Source of the DNA: Actinomycetes bacterium
Lineage (GTDB): Bacteria > Actinomycetota > Acidimicrobiia > Acidimicrobiales > RAAP-2
Direction: 5' to 3'
Length of the DNA stretch: 46,227 bases
NCBI GenBank assembly: GCA_021784205.1
Contig: JAJXTB010000009.1
Span: 1 to 46,227, forward strand
Made by a program: the position numbers and the translations under genes
Notes under the pieces: generated by a model
The model's input: the letters and a program-made list of their open reading frames with translations, nothing else
The model's database searches: none
What the model was told of the DNA's origin: nothing
Part shown: positions 16,837-26,749 of the stretch, in pieces
How the letters are laid out: each line of letters begins with the position of its first letter
Position numbering within the stretch: the first letter of the stretch is position 1

Positions 16837-17700
16837 ATGCACGTAGACCTGATCCTCGTCGCGGCGAGCGCGCTGGTCGGCCTGCTGCTCGGCATCACCG
16901 GCGTGGGCGCGGGCGCACTGATGACACCGATGCTGGTGCTGCTCTTTGGCGTCGCGCCGTCGGCTGCCATCTCGGCCGACCTGCTCGCGACTCTCGTGAT
17001 GCGCCCGGTCGGCGCGGCCGTGCACTGGCGGCGCGGCACGATCCGCCGCGACATCGTCGGCCCGCTCTCTCTCGGCGCCCTGCCCGCCGCGTTCCTCGGC
17101 ACGTTCGTCATGCACCTGATGGGGACCTCGGGCACCGCCGAGGTGGATCTCACGCGCGTCCTCGGCGCGGCGCTCGTCTTGGGCGCGGCCGCGATGACCG
17201 CGCGACAGCTGCACGTGGTGCCGGTGTGGCGCGAGAGGGCGAATCGCACCGCGCTCACGGTCACCGTCGGCGCCGTCGGGGGCTTCATGGTCGGACTGAC
17301 CTCGGTGGGCGCGGGGTCGCTCGTCATGGTGCTGCTCGTCGTGCTCTATCCCACCCTGGGCACGAGCGAGCTGATCGGCACCGACCTCGCCCAGTCGATC
17401 CCCCTGGCTCTCAGCGCCAGCGTGGGCACCCTGCTCTTCGCCCACGTCGACTGGAACCTCACCCTCGCGGTGGTGATCGGCGGCGTGCCGGCGATCTTCG
17501 TGGGATCTCTCATCGCGACGCGAGCGAACAGCCCGCTGATACGCCACCTGATGATCGGGCTCGTCGGGCTGTCGGGCCTCAAGTACCTCGGACTCTCGAT
17601 CGTCCTCGTGGGGCTGGCCGGGCTCGCCGCACTCTTCGTCTACGCGCTCACCACGGCGAGTCGTCGCCGCGCGCGCAACTTCGAGGCGGCGAGTCAGTAA
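16837..17700 (+). CDS. TauE/SafE (TSUP) family sulfite/organosulfur-anion permease
   Basis: This 287-residue membrane protein has about eight hydrophobic segments and the two TSUP half-repeats. The first is at the N-terminus (LVGLLLGITGVGAGALMTPML) and the second in the middle (GFMVGLTSVGAGSLVMVLL), both with the GxxxGxTSxGxG-like signature. Members export or import sulfite, sulfoacetate and similar anions. ATG 16837 is preceded by AGGAG four bases upstream. Its tail overlaps the convergent era gene by seven bases. No sulfur-metabolism gene lies beside it, so the substrate is open. Confidence 0.9.
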   Translation: MHVDLILVAASALVGLLLGITGVGAGALMTPMLVLLFGVAPSAAISADLLATLVMRPVGAAVHWRRGTIRRDIVGPLSLGALPAAFLGTFVMHLMGTSGTAEVDLTRVLGAALVLGAAAMTARQLHVVPVWRERANRTALTVTVGAVGGFMVGLTSVGAGSLVMVLLVVLYPTLGTSELIGTDLAQSIPLALSASVGTLLFAHVDWNLTLAVVIGGVPAIFVGSLIATRANSPLIRHLMIGLVGLSGLKYLGLSIVLVGLAGLAALFVYALTTASRRRARNFEAASQ

Positions 17701-18584
17701 CCCAGGCGATCGAGGATGTCGTCATGCTTCTGCCAGGACGGCTCGACGCGCACGCGCAACTCGAGATAGGTACCTTCCGGAAGTTGCTCGCGCGCGGCGA
17801 TGCCCACCTCCTTGAGGAGTTGTCCGCCCTTGCCAATCACCATGCCCTTCTGACTCTCGCGTTCGACGAGGATCTCGACCGTGACGTGAGGCCATTCGAA
17901 CTCGGTGACCCGGCAGTGGATCGAATGGGGCAGCTCCTGAGAGGTCTTTCGAACCAGCTGCTCGCGCACGAGCTCGGCCACCCAGGTTCCCTCCTCAACG
18001 TCAGAGACTTCGTCGTCGGGAAAGAGCAGCGGCGATTCGGGCATCTTTGCCTGCACGAAGCGGACCAGATCGTCGATGCCGGTTCCCGTGCGCGCCGAGA
18101 CCGCGAAGTACTCGACGCGCGCGGCCAGCGCCGGGTCCTCGGCGACCTCCTCGACCACGCGCTGAGCGGCGAGCAGCTGGGCGAGTACGGCGTCCTTGCC
18201 TGCACGGTCGGTCTTGTTCAGGACGACGCAGGGCGTCGCGCCGTGGCGCGCCGCGCCCAACGTGATGCGAATGGTGTTCTCGTCGCCCTGGCCGATCTCT
18301 GCGCCGGCGTCGAGCACCGCGAGAGCGACGTCGACGTCGTCGGCGGCGGCGCGCGCGGCCTCGTTGAGACGTCCGCCCAGGCTCGTGCGCGGCCGATGCA
18401 TGCCCGGGGTGTCTACGAAGATCACCTGAACGCCGTCCTCGGTGAGGATGCCGCGAATCGCCTGACGCGTCGTGTGCGGCGTCTTGGCGGTAATGGAGAC
18501 TTTGGTGCCGATGACGCGATTGAGCAGCGTGGACTTACCCACGTTGGGTCGTCCGAGGATGGCGACGAAGCCGGCGCGGGTCAC
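17694..18584 (-). CDS. era: GTPase Era
   Basis: Era is a ribosome-assembly GTPase that binds the 3' end of 16S rRNA. The 296-residue protein has G1 GRPNVGKST (residues 11-19), G3 DTPG, G4 NKTD and G5 SARTGTG, and the C-terminal KH domain contains GMVIGKGGQLLKEVG. The length is standard. The start is GTG 18584, overlapping the corC-like stop in GTGA. It is the last gene of the hrcA operon, next to ybeY, which acts in the same 16S maturation process. Confidence 0.97.
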   Translation of the reverse strand: MTRAGFVAILGRPNVGKSTLLNRVIGTKVSITAKTPHTTRQAIRGILTEDGVQVIFVDTPGMHRPRTSLGGRLNEAARAAADDVDVALAVLDAGAEIGQGDENTIRITLGAARHGATPCVVLNKTDRAGKDAVLAQLLAAQRVVEEVAEDPALAARVEYFAVSARTGTGIDDLVRFVQAKMPESPLLFPDDEVSDVEEGTWVAELVREQLVRKTSQELPHSIHCRVTEFEWPHVTVEILVERESQKGMVIGKGGQLLKEVGIAAREQLPEGTYLELRVRVEPSWQKHDDILDRLGY

Positions 18585-19849
18585 GACTCGACCTGCTCGA
18601 CGCGAACCTCTTCGACGCGACGTCCGTCCAGGCGCGTCACCGTCAGGCGGTAGTCGCGCGTGTAGAGCTCTTCGCCAATCTCGGGCACGCCGCCGGCGAG
18701 ATCGAGCACGAGACCCCCGATGGTGTCCCAGCCGTCCTTGGGCAGGGAGAGGTCGTAGTCGAGGTTGGCGTCGTCGATGTTGAGCCGCCCGCTCAGGGTG
18801 ATCGCACCCATCGAAGCGGCGGCGACCGGAACGCTCTGGTCCGACTCGTCGGTGATCTCGCCCACCAGCTCTTCGAGGATGTCCTCTAGGGTCACGAGTC
18901 CGGCGGTGCCCCCGTACTCGTCGACCACGATGACCAGGTGACTCTGGGCGTGGCGGATCTCGGCGAGCAGCGACGCCACCCGCTTGGTCTCGGGCACGAA
19001 GTTCACCGCGACGGCGTGCGTGGCCACCGACTCCTCGCCGCGGCCCTCGTCGACCAGGGCCGCGAGCAGGCGCAGGTTCACGATCCCCACGACGTCGTCA
19101 ACCCCGTCACCCAGGACAGGCAGGCGTGAGCGCCCCGACTCGATCGCCACGCGCAGCGCCTCGCGCACGGTGGCGTCACTGGCCACGTCGACCATGTCGA
19201 TGCGCGGCACCATCACCTCGCGCACCACGGTGTCGCCAAACTCGATCACCGAATGGATGAAGTTGCGCTCCTCGGAGGCGATGGCCTGGTCTTCGTGGGC
19301 GACGTCGGCCATCGCGAGGACCTCGGACTCGGTCATGCGATGGGGCGAGCCCGTCGTGCCGAAGAATCCGATCACCCACTGGGCGATGGCGAGCAGCGCC
19401 GTGGCGGTCCAGCGGATCGGCGCGAAGCGCAACAGGGTGCCCACGACCGGTGCGCTGATCAGCGCGGCGGTGTCGGGGTGGGCGACGGCGAAGTTCTTGG
19501 GGATCGCCTCGAAGATCACGAAGATGATCACGACCTCGAGCACCGTCGCAATGAGAACGCCAGCCGCGCCGAAGAGATGCCCAGCCAACACACCGACGAG
19601 CGTCGCGGACACCAGCTGACAGATCAGCACGAGCAGCAGCAACGGGTTGAGGAACTTTTCTGGTGCGTCGGTCAGACGCACCAACGCCTCAGCGCCGCGG
19701 CGCCCCTCGTCGCGCAGGCCGCGCGCGCGCGAGCGCGACATCCGCACGAGCGAGGTCTCGGCAAGAGCGAAGAACGCCGACAAACTCAGCAGAACAAGCA
19801 CGACCAGCGCGAGGTAACTGTCCCCGGGCGACCAGAGCGCGCCGATCAC
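18581..19849 (-). CDS. CNNM/CorC-HlyC family membrane protein with CBS domains
   Basis: This 422-residue protein has an N-terminal DUF21/CNNM transmembrane domain of three to four helices (LALVVLVLLSLSAFFALAETSLV). A CBS pair comes next (VMVPRIDMVDVASDATV, then HLVIVVDEYGGTAGLVTLED), followed by a C-terminal CorC_HlyC domain (LDYDLSLPKDGWDTIGGLV). Family members are linked to magnesium or cobalt efflux or homeostasis. Position between ybeY and era is a widespread actinobacterial order. GTG start overlaps the ybeY stop (GTGA). Confidence 0.92.
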   Translation of the reverse strand: MIGALWSPGDSYLALVVLVLLSLSAFFALAETSLVRMSRSRARGLRDEGRRGAEALVRLTDAPEKFLNPLLLLVLICQLVSATLVGVLAGHLFGAAGVLIATVLEVVIIFVIFEAIPKNFAVAHPDTAALISAPVVGTLLRFAPIRWTATALLAIAQWVIGFFGTTGSPHRMTESEVLAMADVAHEDQAIASEERNFIHSVIEFGDTVVREVMVPRIDMVDVASDATVREALRVAIESGRSRLPVLGDGVDDVVGIVNLRLLAALVDEGRGEESVATHAVAVNFVPETKRVASLLAEIRHAQSHLVIVVDEYGGTAGLVTLEDILEELVGEITDESDQSVPVAAASMGAITLSGRLNIDDANLDYDLSLPKDGWDTIGGLVLDLAGGVPEIGEELYTRDYRLTVTRLDGRRVEEVRVEQVES

Positions 19850-20349
19850 GACCCTCTCCGATAGTGGCGCGCCAGGAGCTCGCGCTCTCGCGCTTCCATG
19901 CGCTCAGCTTCGTCGTCGAGCTCGTGGTCCCATCCGAGCAGGTGAAGCACGCCGTGAACGACGAGCAGGGCCACCTCGTCGTCGAAAGAGCACTCGTGCT
20001 CGAGCGCGTTGCGCGCGGCGACGCTGGGGCAGATGACGATATCGCCAATGAGCTGGGGAATCTCCGAGAGGGGCGGATCGCCCGGGCCGGTGGTGCCCGC
20101 GTCGGGGTTGCGCCCGCTGGGCTCGTCCTCGTAGTCGATGGGAAAGCTCAGCACGTCGGTTGGCCCGGTCTTGCCCATGAACTGCTGGTTCAGCGCCGCG
20201 ATCGTCGTCTCGTCGGCGAAGAGCAAGGAGACCTCGGCCGGACCATGGACGCCTTCGTCGACGAGGGCGCCGCGGGCGAGCTCGACCCACGCCTCGAGAT
20301 CGATGGCGAGCTCGTGCTGTTCGTCGGCGGCGTAGATGTCGATGGTCAT
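19846..20349 (-). CDS. ybeY: Endoribonuclease YbeY
   Basis: This 167-residue zinc-dependent RNase takes part in 16S rRNA 3'-end maturation and ribosome quality control. The metal site is HGVLHLLGWDH (H-x3-H-x5-H) near residue 130. TDVLSFP and GDIVICP are also typical. ATG 20349 overlaps the phoH stop (ATGA). Neighbours phoH and era are its usual partners. Confidence 0.97.
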   Translation of the reverse strand: MTIDIYAADEQHELAIDLEAWVELARGALVDEGVHGPAEVSLLFADETTIAALNQQFMGKTGPTDVLSFPIDYEDEPSGRNPDAGTTGPGDPPLSEIPQLIGDIVICPSVAARNALEHECSFDDEVALLVVHGVLHLLGWDHELDDEAERMEARERELLARHYRRGS

Positions 20350-21311
20350 GAGTCCTGCCGGTCGTAGGCGGCGACGATGTCGGCGACGATGCGGTGTCGT
20401 ACCACGTCGCGCGCTGACAGGTAGACGAAGTTGAGGCCCTCGATCTCGCCGAGCACGCCCTCAAGTCCGGCAAGCCCGCTGCGCTTGCCGTTGAGGTCCA
20501 CCTGGGTCACGTCGCCCGTGACGACCGCCTTGGAATTGAATCCGATGCGCGTGAGGAACATCTTCATCTGCTCGGGCGTCGTGTTCTGCGCCTCGTCGAG
20601 GATGATGAAGGAGTCATTGAGCGTGCGCCCGCGCATGAAGGCGAGCGGGGCGACCTCGATGGTGCCGTTGGCGATCAGTCGAGCCGCCCCTTCGGGACCA
20701 ACCATGTCGTAGAGCGCGTCATAGAGGGGCCGCAAGTAGGGGTCGACCTTGGCCATCAGGTCACCGGGCAGGAAACCCAGGTGCTCGCCCGCCTCGACGG
20801 CGGGGCGGGTCAAGACGATGCGCTGGACCTGGCGGCGATTGAGCGCCTGGACCGCGGCGGCGACCGCGAGGTAGCTCTTGCCGGTGCCCGCCGGGCCGAT
20901 GCCGAAGGTCACCGTGGAGGCGTCGATCGCGTCGGCGTATCGCTTCTGGCCGGCGGTCGTGGGACGCACGGGCTTGCCCTTGGCGCTGCGCACGACCTCG
21001 TGGCGCAGCACTTCGCTCGGGCGCAGGTCGTCATCGACCATGTCGATCGTGCGCTCGACCTTGACCGAATCGAGCGCCTGGCCCGACTCGAGGACCAGGA
21101 CGAGCTCGTCGAAGAGCCGTAGAACCTTCGCCGCGTCGGGGCCGGTCACCGAGATCTGGTTGCCCTGGACCCGGATCGTCGACTGGGGATAGGCCCGCTC
21201 TATGACGCGCAGGTACGCGTCGCGCGGGCCCAGGAGGCCGGCCATCAGGTGGGTGTTGGGTACGAACGTCGTCACGGTGAGGGCCTCGGTGGTCGAGGCG
21301 TCGCTGCTCAT
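20346..21311 (-). CDS. phoH: PhoH-like ATPase
   Basis: This 321-residue PhoH-family P-loop protein shows Walker A GPAGTGKSYLAV, the RPAVEAGEHLGFLPGD block, FIILDEAQNTTPEQMK (Walker B) and VVTGDVTQVDL. The N-terminal part has a KH-like RNA-binding segment (STIRVQGNQISVTGPDAAKV). These proteins couple ATP to RNA handling near YbeY. ATG 21311 is chosen over 21323 because it overlaps the HIT stop in ATGA. Confidence 0.95.
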   Translation of the reverse strand: MSSDASTTEALTVTTFVPNTHLMAGLLGPRDAYLRVIERAYPQSTIRVQGNQISVTGPDAAKVLRLFDELVLVLESGQALDSVKVERTIDMVDDDLRPSEVLRHEVVRSAKGKPVRPTTAGQKRYADAIDASTVTFGIGPAGTGKSYLAVAAAVQALNRRQVQRIVLTRPAVEAGEHLGFLPGDLMAKVDPYLRPLYDALYDMVGPEGAARLIANGTIEVAPLAFMRGRTLNDSFIILDEAQNTTPEQMKMFLTRIGFNSKAVVTGDVTQVDLNGKRSGLAGLEGVLGEIEGLNFVYLSARDVVRHRIVADIVAAYDRQDS

Positions 21312-21652
21312 CCGGGGGGCCACTCCAGGCGCCGACCGCCGAGCACGTGGATGTGCAGGTGGGCGACGGTCATCTGGGCGTCAGCGCCCACGTTGATTAC
21401 GAGACGGTATCCGCTCTCGCGCACGCCCTCGGCCTCGACGACCTTCTGGGCGAGCAGGACGAGGTCGTCGACGATTCCACCGTGGCTCGAGGCCACCTCG
21501 TCGGCGCTGGTGATGTGGACCTTGGGGATCACGAGGACGTGCACCGGCGCCTGGGGGGCGATGTCGTAGAAGGCCAGAGCGGTCTCGCTCTCGGCCACCG
21601 GCGTCGAGGGGATCTCGCCCGCCACGATCTTGCAGAAGACACACTCGCTCAT
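21308..21652 (-). CDS. HIT-family (HINT-like) nucleotide hydrolase
   Basis: This 114-residue histidine-triad protein has the N-terminal zinc-binding cysteines in SECVFCKIVAGEIPS, the YDIAPQAPVHVLVIPK segment and the catalytic triad HLHIHVLGG near residue 97. Hint-branch enzymes hydrolyse purine-nucleoside phosphoramidates. It begins at ATG 21652, ten bases after rsmE, the only gap in this operon that is not an overlap. Confidence 0.93.
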   Translation of the reverse strand: MSECVFCKIVAGEIPSTPVAESETALAFYDIAPQAPVHVLVIPKVHITSADEVASSHGGIVDDLVLLAQKVVEAEGVRESGYRLVINVGADAQMTVAHLHIHVLGGRRLEWPPG

Positions 21653-21662
21653 GCGCTCATCT

Positions 21663-22373
21663 TTACCGATTCCCCGCCGCCGCGGTGCTTCCCCACCCGT
21701 CGCGCGCGGCCGCCATCAGCGTCGCCGCGGCCACCGCGGCCGTCTCAGCGCGCAGAACGCTCGAGCCCAGTCCCACGCGCACGCGCGTCTCGCCCCACTC
21801 CCCGGGCGCCCAGCCGCCCTCGGGGCCGATCGCCACCGCGCGAACCGGCGCCCAGGCCGCGGTCCCGCCGAAGTCGGCCACCGCCACCTCGTCGGGCACG
21901 TCGACCACCTTCACGGGCTCGTCGATCAGCACGTCATAGGTGCGACGGCACTGGCCGGCGGACTCCTTCGAGATTCGGCGCCAGCGCGCGAGAGTCTTGG
22001 TCGCGTAGTCACCGCGAAAAGCCACCGTGAGACGCGCGCACACCAGCGGCACCACGCGGGTCACCCCGAGCTCGGTGGCCTTGGCGATCGCCCACTCGCC
22101 GCGCTCGCCCTTGACCGGCGCCAGGTAGAGGGTGATCGGCTCGGGCGCGGGATCCACTGCGACGTCGCTCGCTCGTTCGAGACCCGCGTCGCCAACGGTC
22201 GCAAAAGCCCAGTCGCCGCCGCCGTTGGTGACGACGATCTCCTCGCCCACGCTGGCGCGCAACACCCGTCGCAGGTGGTGATCGTCGTCGCGCGAGAGCG
22301 CCGGGAACGCGGGATCGGCGACACGGAACTGCCCGAGGGCCGCGACCCGACGCGACCACTCCTGCTGGGTCAT
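21663..22373 (-). CDS. rsmE: 16S rRNA m3U1498 methyltransferase RsmE
   Basis: This 236-residue SPOUT methyltransferase methylates U1498 of 16S rRNA. Sequence support comes from [20 protein letters not shown] in the N-terminal PUA-like part, [22 protein letters not shown] and the C-terminal knot [12 protein letters not shown] followed by [21 protein letters not shown] 22373 overlaps the dnaJ stop (ATGA). dnaJ followed by rsmE is a common order. Confidence 0.96.
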   Translation of the reverse strand: MTQQEWSRRVAALGQFRVADPAFPALSRDDDHHLRRVLRASVGEEIVVTNGGGDWAFATVGDAGLERASDVAVDPAPEPITLYLAPVKGERGEWAIAKATELGVTRVVPLVCARLTVAFRGDYATKTLARWRRISKESAGQCRRTYDVLIDEPVKVVDVPDEVAVADFGGTAAWAPVRAVAIGPEGGWAPGEWGETRVRVGLGSSVLRAETAAVAAATLMAAARDGWGSTAAAGNR

Positions 22374-23452
22374 CGCTTCGCCTTGCGTCGGCCGAAGAGG
22401 CCCGTAGGCTCTTCGCGCACGATCTCCTCGCGGTGCGCGGCGAGCTGGCGCAGCAGGTCCGCCGACGTCTCGTCAAGCTCGCGGGGCACGTCCACGACCA
22501 GGTGCACATAGAGGTCACCGCGACCGCGACCGTGCAGGTGCTCGACGCCCTCGTGCCGAATGCGCTGGACGGTGCCGTTCTGACTGCCCGGCTCGACGTC
22601 GAGGACCAGGGTGCCGGTTAGAGTCGGCACCTCGATGCTCGCGCCCAGCGCCGCCTGGGTGAAGGCGACGTGAGCCTCGTGATGAAGGTCGTCGCCTACG
22701 CGCTCGAATCGCGCGTCGGGCGCCACACTCAGGTGAACGTAGAGACGACCGTTGGGGCCGCCGCGCGGTCCCGCAGGACCCCGGTCAGCCAGGCGCATGG
22801 TCGAACCGTCCTCGACGCCGGCCGGGATCTGCACCGAGAGCACCGAGGTCGTGCGCACGCGTCCGTCACCTTGGCAGTCCGGGCACGGCGACGTGATCCG
22901 CGTCCCCCAGCCGTCACAGCGCGAACAGGCCATCGAGGTCACCATCTGGCCGAGGATCGAGTTGCGCACCCGTCGAACCTCGCCGGCGCCGCCGCACTCC
23001 TCACAGGTGACCGCTGAGGTGCCCGGCGCCGCCCCCGATCCGCTGCAAGTGCCACAGCGATGGGGCAGGTTCACGGTCACGTCGCGCGTCGCGCCGAAGG
23101 CCGCCTCCTCCAGGGTGATCTCGAGGGAGATCTCCGCGTCGGGGCCGGGCTGGGGCCCGCGGCGACCGCCGCGCTGGCCGCCGCCGAAGAACATGTCGAA
23201 GATGTCTTGGACCGAGCCGGCGCCGAAGGGACTCTGGGCGTCGGCCGAGCCGAAGCGGTCGTAGTTCGCTCGGCGCTCCGCATCCGAAAGGATCTCGTAG
23301 GCCTGGGAAACCTCTTTGAAGCGAGCCTCGGCCGTGGGGTCGGGGTTCGCGTCGGGGTGGTACTGGCGCGCGAGCTGGCGATAGGCGCGCTTGATGTCCT
23401 CAGCCGAAGCGTCGCGCGTGACGCCGAGGACCTCGTAGAGGTCACTGGACAC
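22370..23452 (-). CDS. dnaJ: Chaperone DnaJ
   Basis: DnaJ stimulates the ATPase of DnaK and delivers clients. The 360-residue protein has the J domain at residues 1-70 with HPD in [10 protein letters not shown], a G/F linker and four zinc-finger repeats ([32 protein letters not shown]). Client-binding and dimerisation domains follow. GTG 23452 overlaps the hrcA end by 11 bases. dnaK and grpE are not nearby, as in other actinobacteria that pair hrcA with a second dnaJ. Confidence 0.97.
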   Translation of the reverse strand: MSSDLYEVLGVTRDASAEDIKRAYRQLARQYHPDANPDPTAEARFKEVSQAYEILSDAERRANYDRFGSADAQSPFGAGSVQDIFDMFFGGGQRGGRRGPQPGPDAEISLEITLEEAAFGATRDVTVNLPHRCGTCSGSGAAPGTSAVTCEECGGAGEVRRVRNSILGQMVTSMACSRCDGWGTRITSPCPDCQGDGRVRTTSVLSVQIPAGVEDGSTMRLADRGPAGPRGGPNGRLYVHLSVAPDARFERVGDDLHHEAHVAFTQAALGASIEVPTLTGTLVLDVEPGSQNGTVQRIRHEGVEHLHGRGRGDLYVHLVVDVPRELDETSADLLRQLAAHREEIVREEPTGLFGRRKAKR

Positions 23453-24491
23453 GTTCGTCCTCTCCGATGAAGTGGCGCGACAGCTGCTCTGAGACCAGCT
23501 GGGCCGCCGCGAGGGCCTCGCGGTACTTCATACGCGTCGGCCCAAGAAGGCCTACCGCGCCAGCGCGCTGGCCGTCGATGGTGACCGGCGCGACGATCAG
23601 CGCGCACGAGGCGAGTGACTCGAATCCGTGCTCGCTACCGATGGCGACCGACGACCCCGACTCGAGGACGTCTTGGACCAGAGAGACCACGAGCAACTCC
23701 TGTTCGAGGATGGCGAGAACCTTGCGCACCGTCTCGACGCCATTGAAGGCCTCAGCCACTCGCGAGGATCCCCCGATGAAAACCTGCTCGCCCTCGACCG
23801 TCGGCGACTCGGCGTGCAGGGTCGCAACCGCGTCGCGCACCAGGCTCGCGACCTGATCGGTGCGCGAGGGCACCTGGACGCGGTGCTCGAGCGAGGTCCC
23901 GAGGAGCAGGGCGTTGATCTGGCGCGAAGCCTCGGCCACGTCGCTCGGCATCACCGCGTAGGGGGTGAAGACGCTGTGCTTGGTGACCGCACCGTCGGAG
24001 AAGACGGTGACCAGCAGTTGGTGGTTAGCGTCGAGACTGACCAGCTGGGCCGAGAGGATCGTGGCGTGGCCGTGACCGGCTCCGACCACCAACGAGGTGT
24101 AGTTCGTCATCTCGCTGAGCAGCGTCGAGGTTTGCTCGAGAACGTCCTCGACTTCGCCGCGCACGTGGGCGAAGAACTCGGCGACCTGGCGCTGCTGGGC
24201 CGAGCCCACGGTGGCGTCGCTGAGGTGGTCAACGAAGTAGCGATACCCCTTGTCGGTCGGTACCCGCCCGGCCGAGGTGTGGGGCTGAGCGAGATAGCCC
24301 TCGCGCTCTAAGGCCACCATCTCGCTGCGCACGGTCGCCGGTGAGACGGAGAGGTCGGCGCTGGAGGCCACCGAGGACGAGCCGACCGGCTGGGCCGTGT
24401 CGATGTGCTCGGTCACAACGGCCTCAAGGATCGTCGCCTTGCGCGCGTCGAGATCCGCTGACGCCGGGGGTTTCGCGACGCGACGAGCCAT
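23442..24491 (-). CDS. hrcA: Heat-inducible transcription repressor HrcA
   Basis: HrcA is the repressor that binds CIRCE operators. The 349-residue protein has an N-terminal winged helix ([24 protein letters not shown], then [18 protein letters not shown], then [19 protein letters not shown]) and a GAF-like inserted dimerisation domain. ATG 24491 has an AAGGAGG sequence three bases upstream. An ATG-like start at 24509 would lie inside the operator. The CIRCE element immediately upstream indicates autoregulation of the whole operon. Confidence 0.96.
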   Translation of the reverse strand: MARRVAKPPASADLDARKATILEAVVTEHIDTAQPVGSSSVASSADLSVSPATVRSEMVALEREGYLAQPHTSAGRVPTDKGYRYFVDHLSDATVGSAQQRQVAEFFAHVRGEVEDVLEQTSTLLSEMTNYTSLVVGAGHGHATILSAQLVSLDANHQLLVTVFSDGAVTKHSVFTPYAVMPSDVAEASRQINALLLGTSLEHRVQVPSRTDQVASLVRDAVATLHAESPTVEGEQVFIGGSSRVAEAFNGVETVRKVLAILEQELLVVSLVQDVLESGSSVAIGSEHGFESLASCALIVAPVTIDGQRAGAVGLLGPTRMKYREALAAAQLVSEQLSRHFIGEDERVQ

Positions 24492-24502
24492 GTGCCTCCT
24501 TG

Positions 24503-24529
24503 TTAGCACTCGATTCTACCGAGTGCTAA
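24503..24529 (-). promoter_or_regulatory. CIRCE operator with -10 box in its spacer
   Basis: Perfect arms TTAGCACTC (24503-24511) and GAGTGCTAA (24521-24529) are separated by nine bases, the canonical CIRCE layout. On the minus strand the spacer contains TAGAAT (24513-24518), a good -10 box, so HrcA binding would cover the promoter. The operator sits 11 bases upstream of the hrcA ATG, with AAGGAGG in between. Confidence 0.97.
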
Positions 24530-24563
24530 CACGAACGTGTTCGACGCCAAAGGTGAGCCCGGG

Positions 24564-26369
24564 CTAGTCCTCGAGCTTCAAGGCGGCCACGAAGGCCTCC
24601 TGGGGCACTTCCACGCGACCGAGGTTCTTCATGCGCTTCTTGCCCTCCTTTTGCTTCTCGAGGAGCTTGCGCTTACGAGTGATGTCGCCCCCGTAGCACT
24701 TGGCCAGAACGTCCTTGCGCCGAGCCTTGACCGTCTCGCGGGCAATCACGCGCCCGCCGATCGCCGCCTGGATCGGCACGTCGAACATCTGGCGCGGGAT
24801 CAACTCGCGTAGGCGCTCGGCCATCTTGCGTCCGTAGTACTCGGCGTTGGAGCGATGCACGATCGTCGAGAAGGCGTCGACCGGCTCGTGGTTGATCAGC
24901 AGATCCACGCGCACGAGGTTCGAGGTGACGTAACCGTGGGGCTCATAGTCGAGGCTGGCGTAACCCTTGGTTCGGCTCTTCAAGGCGTCGAAGAAGTCGA
25001 TCACGACCTCGGCCAGGGGGATCGTGTAGCGCAGCTCGACCCGTTCGGCGGAGAGATAGTCCATCTTGATCATCTCGGCACGGCGCGACTGGCACAAATC
25101 CATCACCGTGCCCAGGTACTCGCTCGGGGTCAGGATCGAGATCTCGAGCATCGGCTCGTCGATGTGGTCCAGCCGACTCGAATCGGGCAAGTCCGTCGGG
25201 TTGTCGATATCGACCTCGGTGCCGTCGGTGAGATAGGCGCGATAGGCCACCGAGGGCGCCGTGGCGATGAGATCGAGGTCGAACTCGCGTTCCAAGCGTT
25301 CGCGCACGATCTCCATGTGCAACAGCCCGAGAAAGCCGCAGCGAAACCCGAATCCCAGCGCCCGCGAGGACTCCGGCTCATAGGTGATCGAGGCATCGTT
25401 GAGCTTGAGCTTGTCCAAGGAGTCGCGCAGGTCGCCCAGGTCGTCGCCGTCGATGGGATAGATGCCGCAAAAGACCATCGGCTTGGGGTCGCGATAGCCC
25501 TCGAGCGGCGCGGCCGCCGGACGGGCCGCCTCGGTGATGGTCTCGCCCGAGCGCGCTCCCCCGACGTCCTTGATCCCGGCGACGATGTAGCCCACCTCGC
25601 CGGGTCCCAATTGAGACACTGGGGTCATCACCGGGGACCGCACGCCGAGCTCTTCGACCTCGTGGTTCGAGCCCGCCTGCATCATGCGGATCTTGACGTC
25701 GTCGCGCAGCGTCCCCTCGACCACGCGGATCGAGCTGATGACCCCGCGGTACTGGTCGTAGGACGAGTCGAAGATGAGGGCGCGCAGCGGCGCGTGGGGG
25801 TCGCCCACCGGGGCCGGGATCCGCGCGATCACCGCCTCGAGCAACTCGCGCACCCCCTCGCCGGTCTTAGCTGAGATCGAGAGGACGTCGGCGGCGGCGA
25901 GTCCGAGAACCCGCTCGAGCTCGTCCTTGCAGCGCTCCGGGTCGGCCGCGGGCAAGTCGATCTTGTTGAGGACGGCCACGATCTCGAGGTTGTGCTCGAT
26001 CGCCTGATAGCAGTTGGCGAGTGTCTGGGCCTGGATGCCCTGGCTGGCGTCGACGAGGAGGATCGCTCCCTCGCACGCCGCGAGCGAGCGCGACACCTCG
26101 TAGCCGAAGTCCACGTGGCCCGGGGTGTCGATCAGCTGGAGAATGTGGCCCTCGAAGTGCACGCGCACGTTCTGGGCCTTGATGGTGATGCCACGCTCGC
26201 GCTCGATGTCCATCGAGTCGAGGTATTGGGCGCGCATGAGGCGCGGATCCACCGCGCCCGTGATCTCCAAGATGCGGTCCGAGAGGGTCGACTTGCCGTG
26301 GTCGACGTGGGAAATGATGGAAAAGTTCCGAATTTTGCTGGCGTCGACGCCACGAGGAGGAGTTGCCAC
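24564..26369 (-). CDS. lepA: Elongation factor 4 (LepA)
   Basis: This 601-residue translational GTPase has G1 [16 protein letters not shown]3 [13 protein letters not shown]4 NKID, the elongation-factor domains and the LepA-specific C-terminal domain ending in [16 protein letters not shown]. Length is standard. GTG 26369 is the start ([21 protein letters not shown]). A TAGCCT box lies nine bases upstream on the minus strand, with an AGAGGA stretch between. It diverges from rpsT. Confidence 0.97.
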   Translation of the reverse strand: MATPPRGVDASKIRNFSIISHVDHGKSTLSDRILEITGAVDPRLMRAQYLDSMDIERERGITIKAQNVRVHFEGHILQLIDTPGHVDFGYEVSRSLAACEGAILLVDASQGIQAQTLANCYQAIEHNLEIVAVLNKIDLPAADPERCKDELERVLGLAAADVLSISAKTGEGVRELLEAVIARIPAPVGDPHAPLRALIFDSSYDQYRGVISSIRVVEGTLRDDVKIRMMQAGSNHEVEELGVRSPVMTPVSQLGPGEVGYIVAGIKDVGGARSGETITEAARPAAAPLEGYRDPKPMVFCGIYPIDGDDLGDLRDSLDKLKLNDASITYEPESSRALGFGFRCGFLGLLHMEIVRERLEREFDLDLIATAPSVAYRAYLTDGTEVDIDNPTDLPDSSRLDHIDEPMLEISILTPSEYLGTVMDLCQSRRAEMIKMDYLSAERVELRYTIPLAEVVIDFFDALKSRTKGYASLDYEPHGYVTSNLVRVDLLINHEPVDAFSTIVHRSNAEYYGRKMAERLRELIPRQMFDVPIQAAIGGRVIARETVKARRKDVLAKCYGGDITRKRKLLEKQKEGKKRMKNLGRVEVPQEAFVAALKLED

Positions 26370-26430
26370 GGTCCTCTTAGGCTACCCGTCGCCTCGAACA
26401 ATCGATGTGGAGGGGCCTGGTCGGGCCTGC

Positions 26431-26436
26431 TAACCT
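26431..26436 (+). promoter_or_regulatory. Candidate -10 box of rpsT
   Basis: TAACCT in the 116-bp lepA-rpsT divergent region would give an rpsT leader of about 45 bases ending in GGGGAA before GTG 26486. Unlike many promoters here, this one would be leadered. The assignment rests on motif alone. Confidence 0.35.
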
Positions 26437-26485
26437 TGTTCAGCCCGCCGTTGGTCTTCGGCGCACTGAGAACGGGGAATTTTTC

Positions 26486-26749
26486 GTGGCAAATATCAAG
26501 AGCCAGATCAAGCGCAACAAGCAGAACATCGTCGCGCGCGATCGCAACAAGGCCGTCAAGTCCGAGATCCGCACTCGCACCAAGAATGCCGTCACCGCCG
26601 TCGGCACCGAGAACGAGGAGACGGCGCTGCGCAACGCCATCAAGCGCATCGACTCCGCCGCCGCCAAGGGCGTCATACACAAGAATCAGGCCGCCAACAA
26701 GAAGAGCGGCCTGCAGCGGCGCATCAACGCCCTCAAGCTCAACGGCTAA
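26486..26749 (+). CDS. rpsT: Ribosomal protein bS20
   Basis: This 87-residue basic helical protein binds 16S rRNA early in 30S assembly. ANIKSQIKRNKQNI and the Lys/Arg-rich VHKNQAANKKSGLQRRI-like C-terminus are family hallmarks. The GTG at 26486 puts the conserved ANIKS right after the initiator. An upstream in-frame ATG at 26405 would add a non-conserved leader and overlap the promoter. It converges with holA with a 4-base overlap, a common rpsT/holA arrangement. Confidence 0.97.
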   Translation: MANIKSQIKRNKQNIVARDRNKAVKSEIRTRTKNAVTAVGTENEETALRNAIKRIDSAAAKGVIHKNQAANKKSGLQRRINALKLNG

